From NCBI GenBank assembly GCA_018819135.1, contig JAHJQK010000142.1:32029-96028 (forward strand): a stretch of 64,000 nucleotides of DNA. Direction: 5' to 3'. The notes under the pieces were generated by a model. That model saw nothing but the letters and a program-made list of their open reading frames with translations. It was not told where the DNA came from and searched no databases. Source of the stretch: Pseudomonadota bacterium (GTDB lineage Bacteria > Desulfobacterota > SM23-61). Positions 33,703 through 42,170 of the stretch are shown here, piece after piece. Each line of letters opens with the position of its first letter. The first letter of the stretch is position 1. A program made the translations under genes and the position numbers.

Positions 33703-34671
33703 ATGATGGAAGAAGTATTCCCCAATATTTTCAGGACGGAGATCCCTCTTCCGGGGAACCCCCTGAAAGCCATTAATTCCTATTTGATCCGGGGAGGAGA
33801 CCGGTTCCTCATGGTCGATACGGGGATGAACCGGGTGGAATGCCTGGAGGCGATGCAGTCCTCCTTGAAAGAACTCCAAGTGAATCTGAAGCATACAGAC
33901 TTTTTTATAACCCACATCCATGCGGACCACCTGGGCCTTGTCTCGGAATTGGTACAGGATTCATCGAAGATCTATTTCAACTATCCAGATACCAAGATCA
34001 TCAATGATCCGAACCACTGGGAAGGAATAGCGGTTTCTGCCCTTAAGAACGGCTTCCCGGAATCTGATGTTCAGGCTGCCATCTCGAAACACCCCGGCCG
34101 CAGATATCAACTGCGGCGACCCCTCAATTTTACCCTCCTGCGGGAAGGGGATCGTCTTCAAATAGGAGAATACTCCTTCCTGTGTGTTGAAACTCCTGGC
34201 CATACGCGGGGCCATATGTGCCTTTATGAGTCGCGGACCAAAATCTTCTTCTCCGGAGACCACATCCTCAACGACATCACTCCCAATATTGCCCTTTGGT
34301 CTGAAAAAGGCGACCCGCTGCAGCAGTACCTGAAAAGCCTGGATAAAATCGATAACTATCATATCGACCGGGTACTCCCGGGCCACCGCAACCCCTTCAA
34401 CCATCACCGGCGAAGAATTGCCGAATTGAAGAAGCACCACGAGTTGAGGAACGAAGAGGTGGTTTCCATCCTGCAAACGGGCCGGCAGAGCGCCTACCAG
34501 GTGGCCTCGAAAATGATTTGGGACATCGATTGTGATCGTTGGGAAGATTTCCCTCTTCCCCAGCAATGGTTTGCCGGCGGGGAGGCTTTGGCTCATCTTC
34601 AATATCTCCAGGGGAAAGGGCGGGTAAAAAAGGAAAGCCATGGAGGAAAAGCGTTATTTTCCTTATTATGA
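33703..34671 (+). CDS. MBL-fold metallo-hydrolase
   Basis: A 322-residue metallo-beta-lactamase-fold hydrolase. FLMVDTGMNR precedes the metal motif THIHADHLG; ETPGHTRGHMCLY and FSGDHILND provide further ligands, and VLPGHRNPFNHH the last His. A helical C-terminal region (about residues 245-322) resembles the winged part of LACTB2-like proteins. It likely cleaves a thioester, phosphodiester or lactone; the substrate cannot be read. The ATG at 33703 follows GGAAGGAAAC. A second ATG directly follows. Confidence 0.88.
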   Translation: MMEEVFPNIFRTEIPLPGNPLKAINSYLIRGGDRFLMVDTGMNRVECLEAMQSSLKELQVNLKHTDFFITHIHADHLGLVSELVQDSSKIYFNYPDTKIINDPNHWEGIAVSALKNGFPESDVQAAISKHPGRRYQLRRPLNFTLLREGDRLQIGEYSFLCVETPGHTRGHMCLYESRTKIFFSGDHILNDITPNIALWSEKGDPLQQYLKSLDKIDNYHIDRVLPGHRNPFNHHRRRIAELKKHHELRNEEVVSILQTGRQSAYQVASKMIWDIDCDRWEDFPLPQQWFAGGEALAHLQYLQGKGRVKKESHGGKALFSLL

Positions 34672-34825
34672 TGAATTTTAACGGGGATTTCGTTTGGTCC
34701 ACATGGAATCAATTCGTCAGTTAAAATATCGTCTTGTTTTCACCTAACAAGGACACAGACTTCGGCGAGCTCCCCTTTACAATCTCGGGGCCTGAGCCTG
34801 TCGAAGGCAGTCTAAAGGATGGTCC

Positions 34826-36100
34826 ATGCCCATACGCGAATATGTTTTGCCATACGGGAAAGGCACGGTTCGTTTTAACTTGGATTCAGCTTTGGTCGCC
34901 AGCGAATTGAGCATCCAAGACTATCCGCCAATAGAAAATCCTCCGGTAGCCATCCGGGAAGCCATCCGCAACCCCATTCAGTCTAAACCGCTTAAGGAAA
35001 TCGTAAGGCCGGGGCAAAAGGTTGTTTTTCTGGTCAATGATTCCACGCGAGTGGCCAACAGTCACGTTTTTATGCCTATTCTACTTGACGAATTGAACTC
35101 GGTGGGGATTCCCGACAAGGATATGTTTATCATTTTTGCGGTGGGAGCCCACCGGGAATTGAATGAACCAGAGATGACCGCGCTGGTTGGGCCGGATGTA
35201 GCCAGGCGGGTAAGGATGTTCAACAGCAACGCCAAGGATCCTGCCCAATTTCAATACATGGGGACGACCTCCCGGGGAAATGACATCTATTTTCATAAGC
35301 GAGCGGTTGAGGCCAACCATATAGTCTGTACCGGAAGTATCGTTTACCATTTTTTTGCCGGGTTTGGCGGGGGCCGCAAGGCCTTGCTACCGGGAGTAGC
35401 AGCTTACGAAACCATCTGCCGCAATCATGCCCTGATGCTGGAGCCGGGAGCCGGCATGGGAAAGCTCAGCGAGAACCCCGTTTATGAAGACCAAATTGAA
35501 GGAACCGAAATGTTGAGGCCCTCATTTCTATTGAATGTCGTGCTCAACGACAAAAAAGATTTTTTAAAAGTTTTCGCGGGGGATTATATTCAAGCCCACC
35601 GGCAAGGATGCGAGTTCGTGGAGCAGATTTATGGCACGGAAATCCCCCAGCCCGCCGACTTGGTTATCGCCAGCTGCGGGGGCTATCCTAAAGATATTAA
35701 TGTTTACCAACTACAAAAAACGATGGATAACGCCTGGCTGGCGGTTCGGGAAGGCGGGGTGGTGATCATCCTGGGAGAGTGCTGCGAAGGAGTCGGTTCG
35801 GAAGAATACCTGCAGTGGATGAAAGAATATGAGACTCCGGAACGGATCGAAGAGAAGATCAGGTCCGATTTTGTCGTCGGTGGACATAAGGCCTACGCTG
35901 TTACCCGGCTGATGAAAAAAGCCCAATTTATCCTTATTTCCGGGTTAGAACCGGCGTTAGCCCGCACCTTATTGTTCACTCCAGCGCAGAATATGGACGA
36001 AGCCCTGGCGCTGGCATGGGATAAAGTAGGGCCGCATCCCCGGGTGATTCTAATGCCCCAGGGGGGTCTAACGGTTCCTAAACACTCACCCTCACCCTGA
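34826..36100 (+). CDS. LarA-type nickel-pincer racemase/epimerase family protein
   Basis: A 424-residue protein of the LarA (DUF2088) family. The family's active-site positions look present: Asp/Arg in VNDSTRVANS, His in GAHRELNE, Lys in GGGRKALLPG and His in ICRNHALML. It would isomerise a 2-hydroxyacid such as lactate using the nickel-pincer cofactor. No larB, larC or larE is in the window, so cofactor genes must lie elsewhere. It starts at 34826 without a strong ribosome site. NrdJ follows after 27 bp. Confidence 0.85.
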   Translation: MPIREYVLPYGKGTVRFNLDSALVASELSIQDYPPIENPPVAIREAIRNPIQSKPLKEIVRPGQKVVFLVNDSTRVANSHVFMPILLDELNSVGIPDKDMFIIFAVGAHRELNEPEMTALVGPDVARRVRMFNSNAKDPAQFQYMGTTSRGNDIYFHKRAVEANHIVCTGSIVYHFFAGFGGGRKALLPGVAAYETICRNHALMLEPGAGMGKLSENPVYEDQIEGTEMLRPSFLLNVVLNDKKDFLKVFAGDYIQAHRQGCEFVEQIYGTEIPQPADLVIASCGGYPKDINVYQLQKTMDNAWLAVREGGVVIILGECCEGVGSEEYLQWMKEYETPERIEEKIRSDFVVGGHKAYAVTRLMKKAQFILISGLEPALARTLLFTPAQNMDEALALAWDKVGPHPRVILMPQGGLTVPKHSPSP

Positions 36101-36127
36101 CCCCATTCTCAGAGCGGAGTTCTCTTC

Positions 36128-38257
36128 TTGAATAAAATGACGAGCCCTAAAAAAGTCCAAAAAAGAGACGGGTCTGTCGTTCCTTTCGCCGCAGAAAAAA
36201 TTCACAATGCCATCGCTAAGGCCGCTTTTGAGGTCCTCCAAGATTTCGGCAGCGCCCGGTCCATCGCCGGCAAACTTACCGCAACCGTCATTCAAAAATT
36301 AATGGCTTTATATGACGGCCAAACCCTCCACGTGGAAGATATCCAAGACGCAGTGGAAATGGTTTTAATGGATGAAGGGTATAGCCGGATCGCTAAAAGT
36401 TATATCCTCTACCGGGAAAGACGAAGCGACATTCGCATGGCCAAGTCGGCTCTGGGGATCAAAGATGATTTAAAGCTTCCCGTCAATACGATGGAAGTTC
36501 TAAAGAAACGATACCTTCTAAGGGATGATCAGCAAAATATCATCGAAACTCCCAGCGAGCTTTTCCGGAGAGTTGCGGCTCATGTGGCTCTGGCCGAGAA
36601 AGAATTCAAGTCTCCCTTTTCCGTTCCCGAAGCGGAAGAAAAGTTCTACCAGATGATGCGCACCCTGGAATTTATGCCCAATTCCCCTACTTTGATGAAC
36701 GCCGGAGCCTCTTTGGGTCAGCTCTCGGCGTGCTTTGTGATTCCTGTAGATGACTCCATCGACGGGATTTTTGAGGCCCTCAAAAGCATGGCCCGGATTC
36801 ACCAAACCGGTGGAGGTACGGGATTCAGCTTTTCCCGGCTGAGACCCAAAGGAGACCTCGTTTCTTCGACGAAAGGCCAGGCTTCAGGACCGGTTTCCTT
36901 TATGTCCATCTTTGATCAGGCCACCGAAGTGATTATCCAGGGCGGGAAAAGACGCGGAGCCAATATGGGCATCTTGCGCTGCGACCATCCGGATATCATC
37001 GAATTCATCGAGGCCAAGATGGAAAAAACCCTCTTCGGAAATTTCAATTTATTGGTAGGTATCACGGACCGGTTTATGGAAGCCGTCACCGGTAACAAAG
37101 CCTTTGATTTGATCAATCCCCGTAACGGCGAAAAAGTAAAAAAGGTAAAAGCCAGAACGATCTTTGATCTTATCGCCAACGCCGCCTGGCTTACCGGGGA
37201 CCCGGGTTTAATTTTTTTGGATGAAATCAACAGAAAAAATCCGACGCCGGAGGTTGGTCCAATCGAGGCCACGAACCCCTGCGGGGAACTACCTCTTCTG
37301 CCTTATGAAAGCTGTAATTTGGCTTCCATCAATTTAGCCCAAATGGTGCAGGGCCGTGCTTTGGATTGGGAAAAACTCACTACATCGATACGGTGGGGAA
37401 TTCGCTTCCTGGATGATGTAATCGAGGTCAATCAATTCCCCCTACCCCAAACCCGCAAAATCACGCTGGCGAACCGCAAGGTTGGTTTGGGAGTCATGGG
37501 GTTTGCCGATCTGCTGATTCGACTGGGAATTCCTTATCAGGCCAAGGAAGCGGTTGCCTTTGCAGGAAAACTCATGCGCTTTATTCACCGGGAATCCGTA
37601 AACGCTTCCGTTGCCCTGGCGCGGGAAAGGGGCGTTTTCCCCAACTTTTCCAAGTCCTTTTACGCCTCCCGGAACCTCCGTTTGCGTAATGCCACCGTCA
37701 ATACCATCGCTCCGACCGGAACGATCAGCATCATTGCCGGATGTTCCAGCGGGATTGAGCCTTTGTTTGCCGTCAGTTTTATCCGCAATGTATTGTCGGG
37801 CACCAGATTGTTTGAGGTAAACCCGCTCTTTGAGGCCACGGCTAAGACCCGGGGATTTTACAGCAAAGAAATGATTGCCCGCCTTGCTCAATCCGGTTCT
37901 TTGCGGTCAATCAAGGAAATTCCTCCTGAGGTAAAAAGAATTTTCGTCACCGCTTTTGATGTGACCCCGCACCAGCATCTGCAAGTGCAGGCTGCCTTCC
38001 AAAAGTATGCCGACAATTCGGTGGCCAAGACCATTAACTTACCCAGCGCAGCGACGGTGGAGGGTGTGCGCAGGATCTATTTACAGGCCTATAAATTGAA
38101 GTGTAAGGGGATTACAATCTATCGCTATGGTAGTAAAGAAGGCCAGGTGCTTTCTTTAGGAAACCAGGAAAAAGACCAGCCTTCCTTCCCCAATGATTTG
38201 ATTTCCGTTGGCTCCGATTATTCCGGGGGATGTGCCTCTAATACCTGTCTTTTTTGA
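36128..38257 (+). CDS. nrdJ: Adenosylcobalamin-dependent (class II) ribonucleotide reductase
   Basis: A 709-residue class II reductase that makes deoxyribonucleotides with B12, needing no oxygen. An ATP-cone comes first (residues about 5-95: VQKRDGSVVPFAAEKIHNAI). The catalytic core shows SACFVIPVDD (first redox Cys), NPCGELPLLPYESCNLASIN (Asn, radical Cys, Glu, second Cys) and PTGTISIIAG. The C-terminus CASNTCLF holds the re-reducing cysteine pair. The start is either TTG at 36128 (GGAG exactly 8 nt upstream) or ATG at 36137; spacing favours TTG. I see no B12 riboswitch in the short gap upstream. Confidence 0.95.
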   Translation: MNKMTSPKKVQKRDGSVVPFAAEKIHNAIAKAAFEVLQDFGSARSIAGKLTATVIQKLMALYDGQTLHVEDIQDAVEMVLMDEGYSRIAKSYILYRERRSDIRMAKSALGIKDDLKLPVNTMEVLKKRYLLRDDQQNIIETPSELFRRVAAHVALAEKEFKSPFSVPEAEEKFYQMMRTLEFMPNSPTLMNAGASLGQLSACFVIPVDDSIDGIFEALKSMARIHQTGGGTGFSFSRLRPKGDLVSSTKGQASGPVSFMSIFDQATEVIIQGGKRRGANMGILRCDHPDIIEFIEAKMEKTLFGNFNLLVGITDRFMEAVTGNKAFDLINPRNGEKVKKVKARTIFDLIANAAWLTGDPGLIFLDEINRKNPTPEVGPIEATNPCGELPLLPYESCNLASINLAQMVQGRALDWEKLTTSIRWGIRFLDDVIEVNQFPLPQTRKITLANRKVGLGVMGFADLLIRLGIPYQAKEAVAFAGKLMRFIHRESVNASVALARERGVFPNFSKSFYASRNLRLRNATVNTIAPTGTISIIAGCSSGIEPLFAVSFIRNVLSGTRLFEVNPLFEATAKTRGFYSKEMIARLAQSGSLRSIKEIPPEVKRIFVTAFDVTPHQHLQVQAAFQKYADNSVAKTINLPSAATVEGVRRIYLQAYKLKCKGITIYRYGSKEGQVLSLGNQEKDQPSFPNDLISVGSDYSGGCASNTCLF

Positions 38258-38312
38258 TCGAAAACGTTAAAGGCAGGCCCCTCCCCCATCCGCAACCCCC
38301 CCTCTCCTTGAA

Positions 38313-38383
38313 GAGACTGGGTCGTAATCCGGGCGGGACCCTTTCACCCGGGTCTTCCGATTCCAGAATTGTGACCCAGTCTC
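38313..38383. repeat. Inverted repeat downstream of nrdJ
   Basis: GAGACTGGGTC at 38313-38323 and its exact inverse GACCCAGTCTC at 38373-38383 enclose a 49-nt GC-rich loop that itself contains CCGGG...CCCGGG. There is no T-run, so a simple terminator is unlikely. It could be an mRNA end structure or a repeat. Confidence 0.5.
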
Positions 38384-38403
38384 GAAGGGCAGGGAGTTGA
38401 TGT

Positions 38404-38730
38404 CTATCCGGCGATTCGCTGGGCGGGTGTCCTTGATTTAAATCTACGAGCGCTGTTCCGGTTTTCCGCGGCCCCTTTTGCTATTGGCCGGGCAACAGCC
38501 AATTTCTTTCCCAGGGGACAATTACGGCATAGGGAAAGGCCCTTTTTATAAGCATAATTAAAGACATCCCCCCTCATAAGGTCATCAAAGTCCTCCCTTT
38601 GCCCGATCTCATAACGTTTGGAACAGGACTGTTTGGAAATCATTAATTGCCCGGGTTGGTAGGGGCAACAGATCATTTCCTGCCGATTTTTTGCCAGCCA
38701 TTTTTTGACTCCCTGCTCCTTGTAGCTCAC
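38404..38730 (-). CDS. Hypothetical Cys-containing small protein
   Basis: A 108-residue protein that I cannot name. Cysteines occur as ICCPYQPG, QSCSKRYEIG and LSLCRNCPLGKK, a C-C...C...C-x2-C arrangement that could bind zinc or an iron-sulfur centre. The C-terminal 35 residues are basic and look disordered. The start at 38730 has GGAGGGCGG upstream. It lies alone between nrdJ and a repeat-rich spacer. Confidence 0.5.
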   Translation of the reverse strand: MSYKEQGVKKWLAKNRQEMICCPYQPGQLMISKQSCSKRYEIGQREDFDDLMRGDVFNYAYKKGLSLCRNCPLGKKLAVARPIAKGAAENRNSARRFKSRTPAQRIAG

Positions 38731-38863
38731 ACCGCCCTCCTTCTGAGAAGGATCCTACCCCCTCGCTTTTCCCTGATGCCGGCTTGTCTATTACCTTTTC
38801 CACCGGACTGGGAATGAACTGCCTGCCTTCAATTTATTTTTTTAATTTTTTCCGCTGGTACAA

Positions 38864-38980
38864 ATAAATTTAATAGGACGCAGATTTACGCAGATAACCG
38901 CAGATAATTATTTTCTTTTTAGTTTATCCTGATAATCTGTGTACATCCGTGTCCAAAAAGGAATTTCCTATACAATCAAG
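38864..38980. repeat. Dispersed repeat A, copy without hairpin insert
   Basis: Nearly identical to 27434-27583 (ATAAATTTAATAGGACGCAG at the start, CAATCAAG at the end). It reads CTGTGTACATCCGTGTCC where the other copies carry the 33-bp palindromic insert. A short partial copy of the right end is at 63869-63898. Confidence 0.8.
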
Positions 38981-38986
38981 CTATGA

Positions 38987-39134
38987 TGATCTCGTAAAAA
39001 GTCAGAAAAGCCGTCACCCCTGCGAAAGCAGGGAACTATACCAATTTACTGGATTCCTGTTTTCACAGGAAACCCTGGATTCCCGCTTTTGCGGAATGAT
39101 GAAAATGGGATAAAAAGGACTTTTTACGAGATCA
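38987..39134. repeat. Repeat C element with perfect 17-bp inverted ends
   Basis: TGATCTCGTAAAAAGTC at 38987-39003 and its exact inverse at 39118-39134 bound a 148-bp element. The inside has smaller hairpins (CCCTGCGAAAGCAGGG and TTCCCGCTTTTGCGGAA). A related element lies at 59528-59670. It resembles a non-coding MITE-like repeat. Together with repeat A it accounts for most of the 549-bp gap before the alanine dehydrogenase remnant. Confidence 0.8.
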
Positions 39135-39190
39135 CCAAGCTATTAATGAATAATAAATAATCAATTGCCGAAGATAAATGGGGTGAATAC

Positions 39191-39240
39191 GGTATTTTAC
39201 CCGTCGCCAGGCTGTATTTTAAGCCTGCGGGTTGGTTACC
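39191..39240. other. Nested three-helix hairpin
   Basis: GGTA (39191-39194) pairs with TACC (39237-39240), ACCCG (39199-39203) with CGGGT (39228-39232), and CAGGCT (39208-39213) with AGCCTG (39222-39227). They stack into one long interrupted hairpin with an 8-nt loop. It lies 40 bp beyond the stop of the alanine dehydrogenase remnant. It may be its 3' structure or a repeat; there is no T-run. Confidence 0.35.
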
Positions 39241-39279
39241 GAGGGATAAAAATAAGTATGGGTTGGAAGGGATCCGTAA

Positions 39280-39711
39280 TCAGAGGATTTTTTCTAAAGA
39301 GCAATCCTCTAATCCGTGGGCTTGAGCGACGGCGCAATAGGTAATCTTTCCCTCCAGTACGTTGACTCCTTTGGCTAACGCCGGATCCTCGCGGACAGCC
39401 TTCTGCCAACCTTTATTGGCCAATGCTTCTACGTAACTCAAGGTGGCGTTGGTAAGAGCAACCGTCGCCGTATGCGGAACGGCTCCAGGAATGTTCGCCA
39501 CGGCGTAATGCACCACTCCATACTTTAGATAGGTCGGGTTATCGTGGGTAGTTGGATGATCAATTGTTTCCACACATCCGCCCTGATCGATGGCTACATC
39601 GACGATCACGCTTCCTGGCATCATGGCCCGGACCAGGGCGTCTACTCCAGCGGGGGTAAGGGCCACTCGGTATTCCTGAGTCTTAATTTCCCGCGGCACG
39701 CCAATGATCAT
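39280..39711 (-). pseudogene. ald: Alanine dehydrogenase with large internal in-frame deletion
   Basis: The product starts MIIGVPREIKTQEYRVALTP, a perfect alanine dehydrogenase N-terminus, and continues AGVDALVRAMMPGSVIVDVA. From there it follows the family C-terminus (DQGGCVETIDHPTTHDNP, HYAVANIPGAVPHT). Compared with the usual about 370 residues, about 230 are missing, including the active-site Lys/His/Asp region and the NAD-binding fold. The joint falls in VRAMMPG, where the two ends share LVRA/MVRA-like text, suggesting a short-homology deletion near 39630. The frame is kept, but no activity is expected. ATG at 39711 after GGGGA. Confidence 0.85.
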
Positions 39712-39834
39712 GGGTCTTCCCCATTCGATGCCGTTCAACCTTTTTGCCAACGGCTAACCTGAGGGAGTTTACCAAAAATTCCTACCCGCGTCTACTGCCT
39801 CCCCAAACTGCAAAACCAACAGCAGGCGGGGGGG

Positions 39835-40530
39835 TTAAAGCAAAACATCAGCCAGTTCAGTGAAGTTTTGGACGACCACACCCGGCTGGAACGGCGAATC
39901 TTCATAGGGAAGGTGGTAGCGATTGACATAAGCGGCCCGATAGCCGCAGGCGCGGGCCCCTGCCAGGTCGAAGGGGTGTGCTGAAATCATCATACACTCC
40001 CCGACTTCGAGCTTCAGGATCTGGGCGGCCCGGCGGTAAACTCCCGGGTGGGGTTTAAAGGCACCGACGACTTCAACCGAAATGACTTCTTCAAAATTCC
40101 AGCGCAGGCGGTTCTTCACGAGATGATCCAGGTAGGCAGCCTCTCCGTTGGAAAGAACGACAAGTCTATATTGCCCCCTGAGCCGCCCTAAGGCCGGCAG
40201 GACATCCGGAAAAGGGGACAGATCTTGCCAGGCGGACATAAAATTTTTCACTTCCTCAGGCGAGGCCGGGATGCCATAGATCGCCAGGACGTAAACGAAG
40301 GCACGCCGCGCGGTCTCTAAGTATCCGCTGTGGCCGAGCATCATGATATTATCCTGGTACTGTTCAATCCGCTGCCGAGAGCGCCATTGTTCCCAAAAAC
40401 GATCTGGGTCAACTGGCGACCCTTTTGCTTGGAGAAACTTAGCAATGAATGGCTTCAGACTGCCGGCAAGGTCAAGGATGGTTCCGAACAAATCAAAGGT
40501 AAGAGCCTGAACATTCTGAAATTTCTCCAT
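39835..40530 (-). CDS. HAD hydrolase, haloacid dehalogenase type II-like
   Basis: A 231-residue HAD-superfamily protein. The nucleophile motif is LTFDLFGTILD, the second motif LVVLSNGE, the Lys is in AFKPHPGVY, and the acidic part is in MISAHPFDLAGARACG. A helical cap lies between residues about 15 and 95, as in type II dehalogenases. It would hydrolyse a carbon-halogen or phosphate-ester bond. A strong AGGAGG site precedes the ATG at 40530. It follows the GltD-like gene by 30 bp and may be its operon partner. Confidence 0.85.
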   Translation of the reverse strand: MEKFQNVQALTFDLFGTILDLAGSLKPFIAKFLQAKGSPVDPDRFWEQWRSRQRIEQYQDNIMMLGHSGYLETARRAFVYVLAIYGIPASPEEVKNFMSAWQDLSPFPDVLPALGRLRGQYRLVVLSNGEAAYLDHLVKNRLRWNFEEVISVEVVGAFKPHPGVYRRAAQILKLEVGECMMISAHPFDLAGARACGYRAAYVNRYHLPYEDSPFQPGVVVQNFTELADVLL

Positions 40531-40560
40531 CCCAACCTCCTCGCGCTTTTTTCCCCTTCT

Positions 40561-42162
40561 CTACCTCAGCAGGTAGGGAATCTCTACATAGAGGGCTTTT
40601 TCCGGACATTCGATCTCACAGGGCAGGCAGAACCAGCAGGTGCGCAGCCCGAGCGGTACGCCGCAATTCAAACAGCGTTCCGCTTCCGCGACAGCCTCTT
40701 CTTGGGAATACCCTTTGGCCACTTCCTGAAATCCCTTCCTTTGAGAACCCGGCAGGGTTGGCATGGCTACCCGCGAACGAGTTTGGGCCCGGGAAAGGTC
40801 GGGTTCAAACTGCAATTCATAAGGGGTTACATTTCCCCGGCCATACTGCAAATCCTCGCCTTGCAGGAAGCGCTGAATGGATATGGCTGCCTCTTTCCCG
40901 TGAGCCATAGCTTCTACAATGGTTTTGGGGCCCCGGATAAAGTCACCCGCTGAGAACACTTTAGAATTCGGCGTTTGCAGGGTAATGGGATGGCAGCGCA
41001 TGCCCGATGGCCCATGCCAGGAAGGCTCTACCAACTCCAACTCGCTTTTCTGGCCGATGGCCAGGATGACCGTATCGGCAGGTAAATCCATGGTGGTCTT
41101 TTCGTCGTAGCTGGGACAAAAAATTCCCCGTGAGTCACACATGGCCACGCATTTTTTGAAGCTGACGCCGGCTAATTTTTCTCCCACCAGCCGAAACCTC
41201 TGCGGGCCCCACCCATTCTGAATATTGACCCCTTCTTCTTCCGCTTCGGCAACACTCCAGGAAAAAGCTGGCATCTCCTCCCTTTTCTCCAGGCTCACCA
41301 AATGTACTTTTTTCGCTCCCAGGCGCAAAGCCGTCTGGGCGGAATCTACCGCAGCATTGCCCCCTCCAATAACCACAACGCTGGCACCCAAGGGGGGAGT
41401 TTTCTTCTGTCGCATATTCTTCATGAATTGCAAAACCGGAAGAATCCCCTCCGCGTCCTCTCCGGGAATTTCCAGACGGGTTTGACCATAGGCTCCAAGG
41501 GCCAGAAGAACGGCGTCATATTCCTGCGCTAATCTTTCCATTTCAAGGTCTTGACCCAAAGTTCGGTTCCCCACAAACTCCACCCTCATCTCCTCAAGGA
41601 AAGTGAGCTCTCTATCTAAAACCTCCTGGGGAAGCCGGAATTCCGGTATGGCCCAGCGCATCAACCCTCCGGGAGCAGATTCTTTATCGTATAGGGTTAC
41701 CTGGAAACCCCACGATCGGAGGTAGAAAGCCGCGGTCAGGCCAGCAGGGCCCGATCCTATGATGGCTGTTTTTTGGGACCGTTCCGAAGAGACGGGCGGC
41801 GTCCAGGGCTCCCCCTCCTGGTCCGAGAGATACCGCTTTAAATCGCGGATGGCCACCGGCTGTTGATCTACTTTGAACCGGTTACAAACGGCTTCACAGG
41901 GCCTCGAGCAGATCCTGCCCAGGATTCCTGTAAAAGGAACCGTTTCTCGAACCTTTTCCAGACCTTTATCCATTTCCTTCTTCGCCAGGTGATGGATGTA
42001 TCCCTGGCAGTTCATTCCGACCGGACAAGCCTGGCGGCAGGAAGAAAGTTGCAGGCGCAGATTGTCTAATACGCAAACTTCCACACACCGCCCACAGGCC
42101 GTGCATTTATCCCGATCAATACGGATATTATCATGCAAGCTGGTAAGTATATTGATATCCAT
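40561..42162 (-). CDS. GltD-like NAD(P)/FAD oxidoreductase with N- and C-terminal iron-sulfur domains
   Basis: A 533-residue flavoprotein related to the one at 9248-10930. CTACGRCVEVC, then CRQACPVGMNCQGYIHH and CSRPCEAVCNR form the N-terminal cysteine domain. The FAD loop IGSGPAGLTAAFYL and the NAD(P) loop IGGGNAAVDSAQTALRLG follow, and the tail has CLNCGVPLGLRTCWFCLPC before ECPEKAL. It lies 8 bp downstream of an AprA-like flavoprotein, with which it probably forms a redox complex linking NAD(P) to an unknown reductase or dehydrogenase. Electron direction is not readable. Confidence 0.85.
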   Translation of the reverse strand: MDINILTSLHDNIRIDRDKCTACGRCVEVCVLDNLRLQLSSCRQACPVGMNCQGYIHHLAKKEMDKGLEKVRETVPFTGILGRICSRPCEAVCNRFKVDQQPVAIRDLKRYLSDQEGEPWTPPVSSERSQKTAIIGSGPAGLTAAFYLRSWGFQVTLYDKESAPGGLMRWAIPEFRLPQEVLDRELTFLEEMRVEFVGNRTLGQDLEMERLAQEYDAVLLALGAYGQTRLEIPGEDAEGILPVLQFMKNMRQKKTPPLGASVVVIGGGNAAVDSAQTALRLGAKKVHLVSLEKREEMPAFSWSVAEAEEEGVNIQNGWGPQRFRLVGEKLAGVSFKKCVAMCDSRGIFCPSYDEKTTMDLPADTVILAIGQKSELELVEPSWHGPSGMRCHPITLQTPNSKVFSAGDFIRGPKTIVEAMAHGKEAAISIQRFLQGEDLQYGRGNVTPYELQFEPDLSRAQTRSRVAMPTLPGSQRKGFQEVAKGYSQEEAVAEAERCLNCGVPLGLRTCWFCLPCEIECPEKALYVEIPYLLR

Positions 42163-42170
42163 TTTTCCCC

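Noticed and set aside
36000..36127. Possible B12 riboswitch ahead of the B12-dependent reductase
   Set aside because: The gap after larA is only 27 bp and no B12-box-like sequence is visible.
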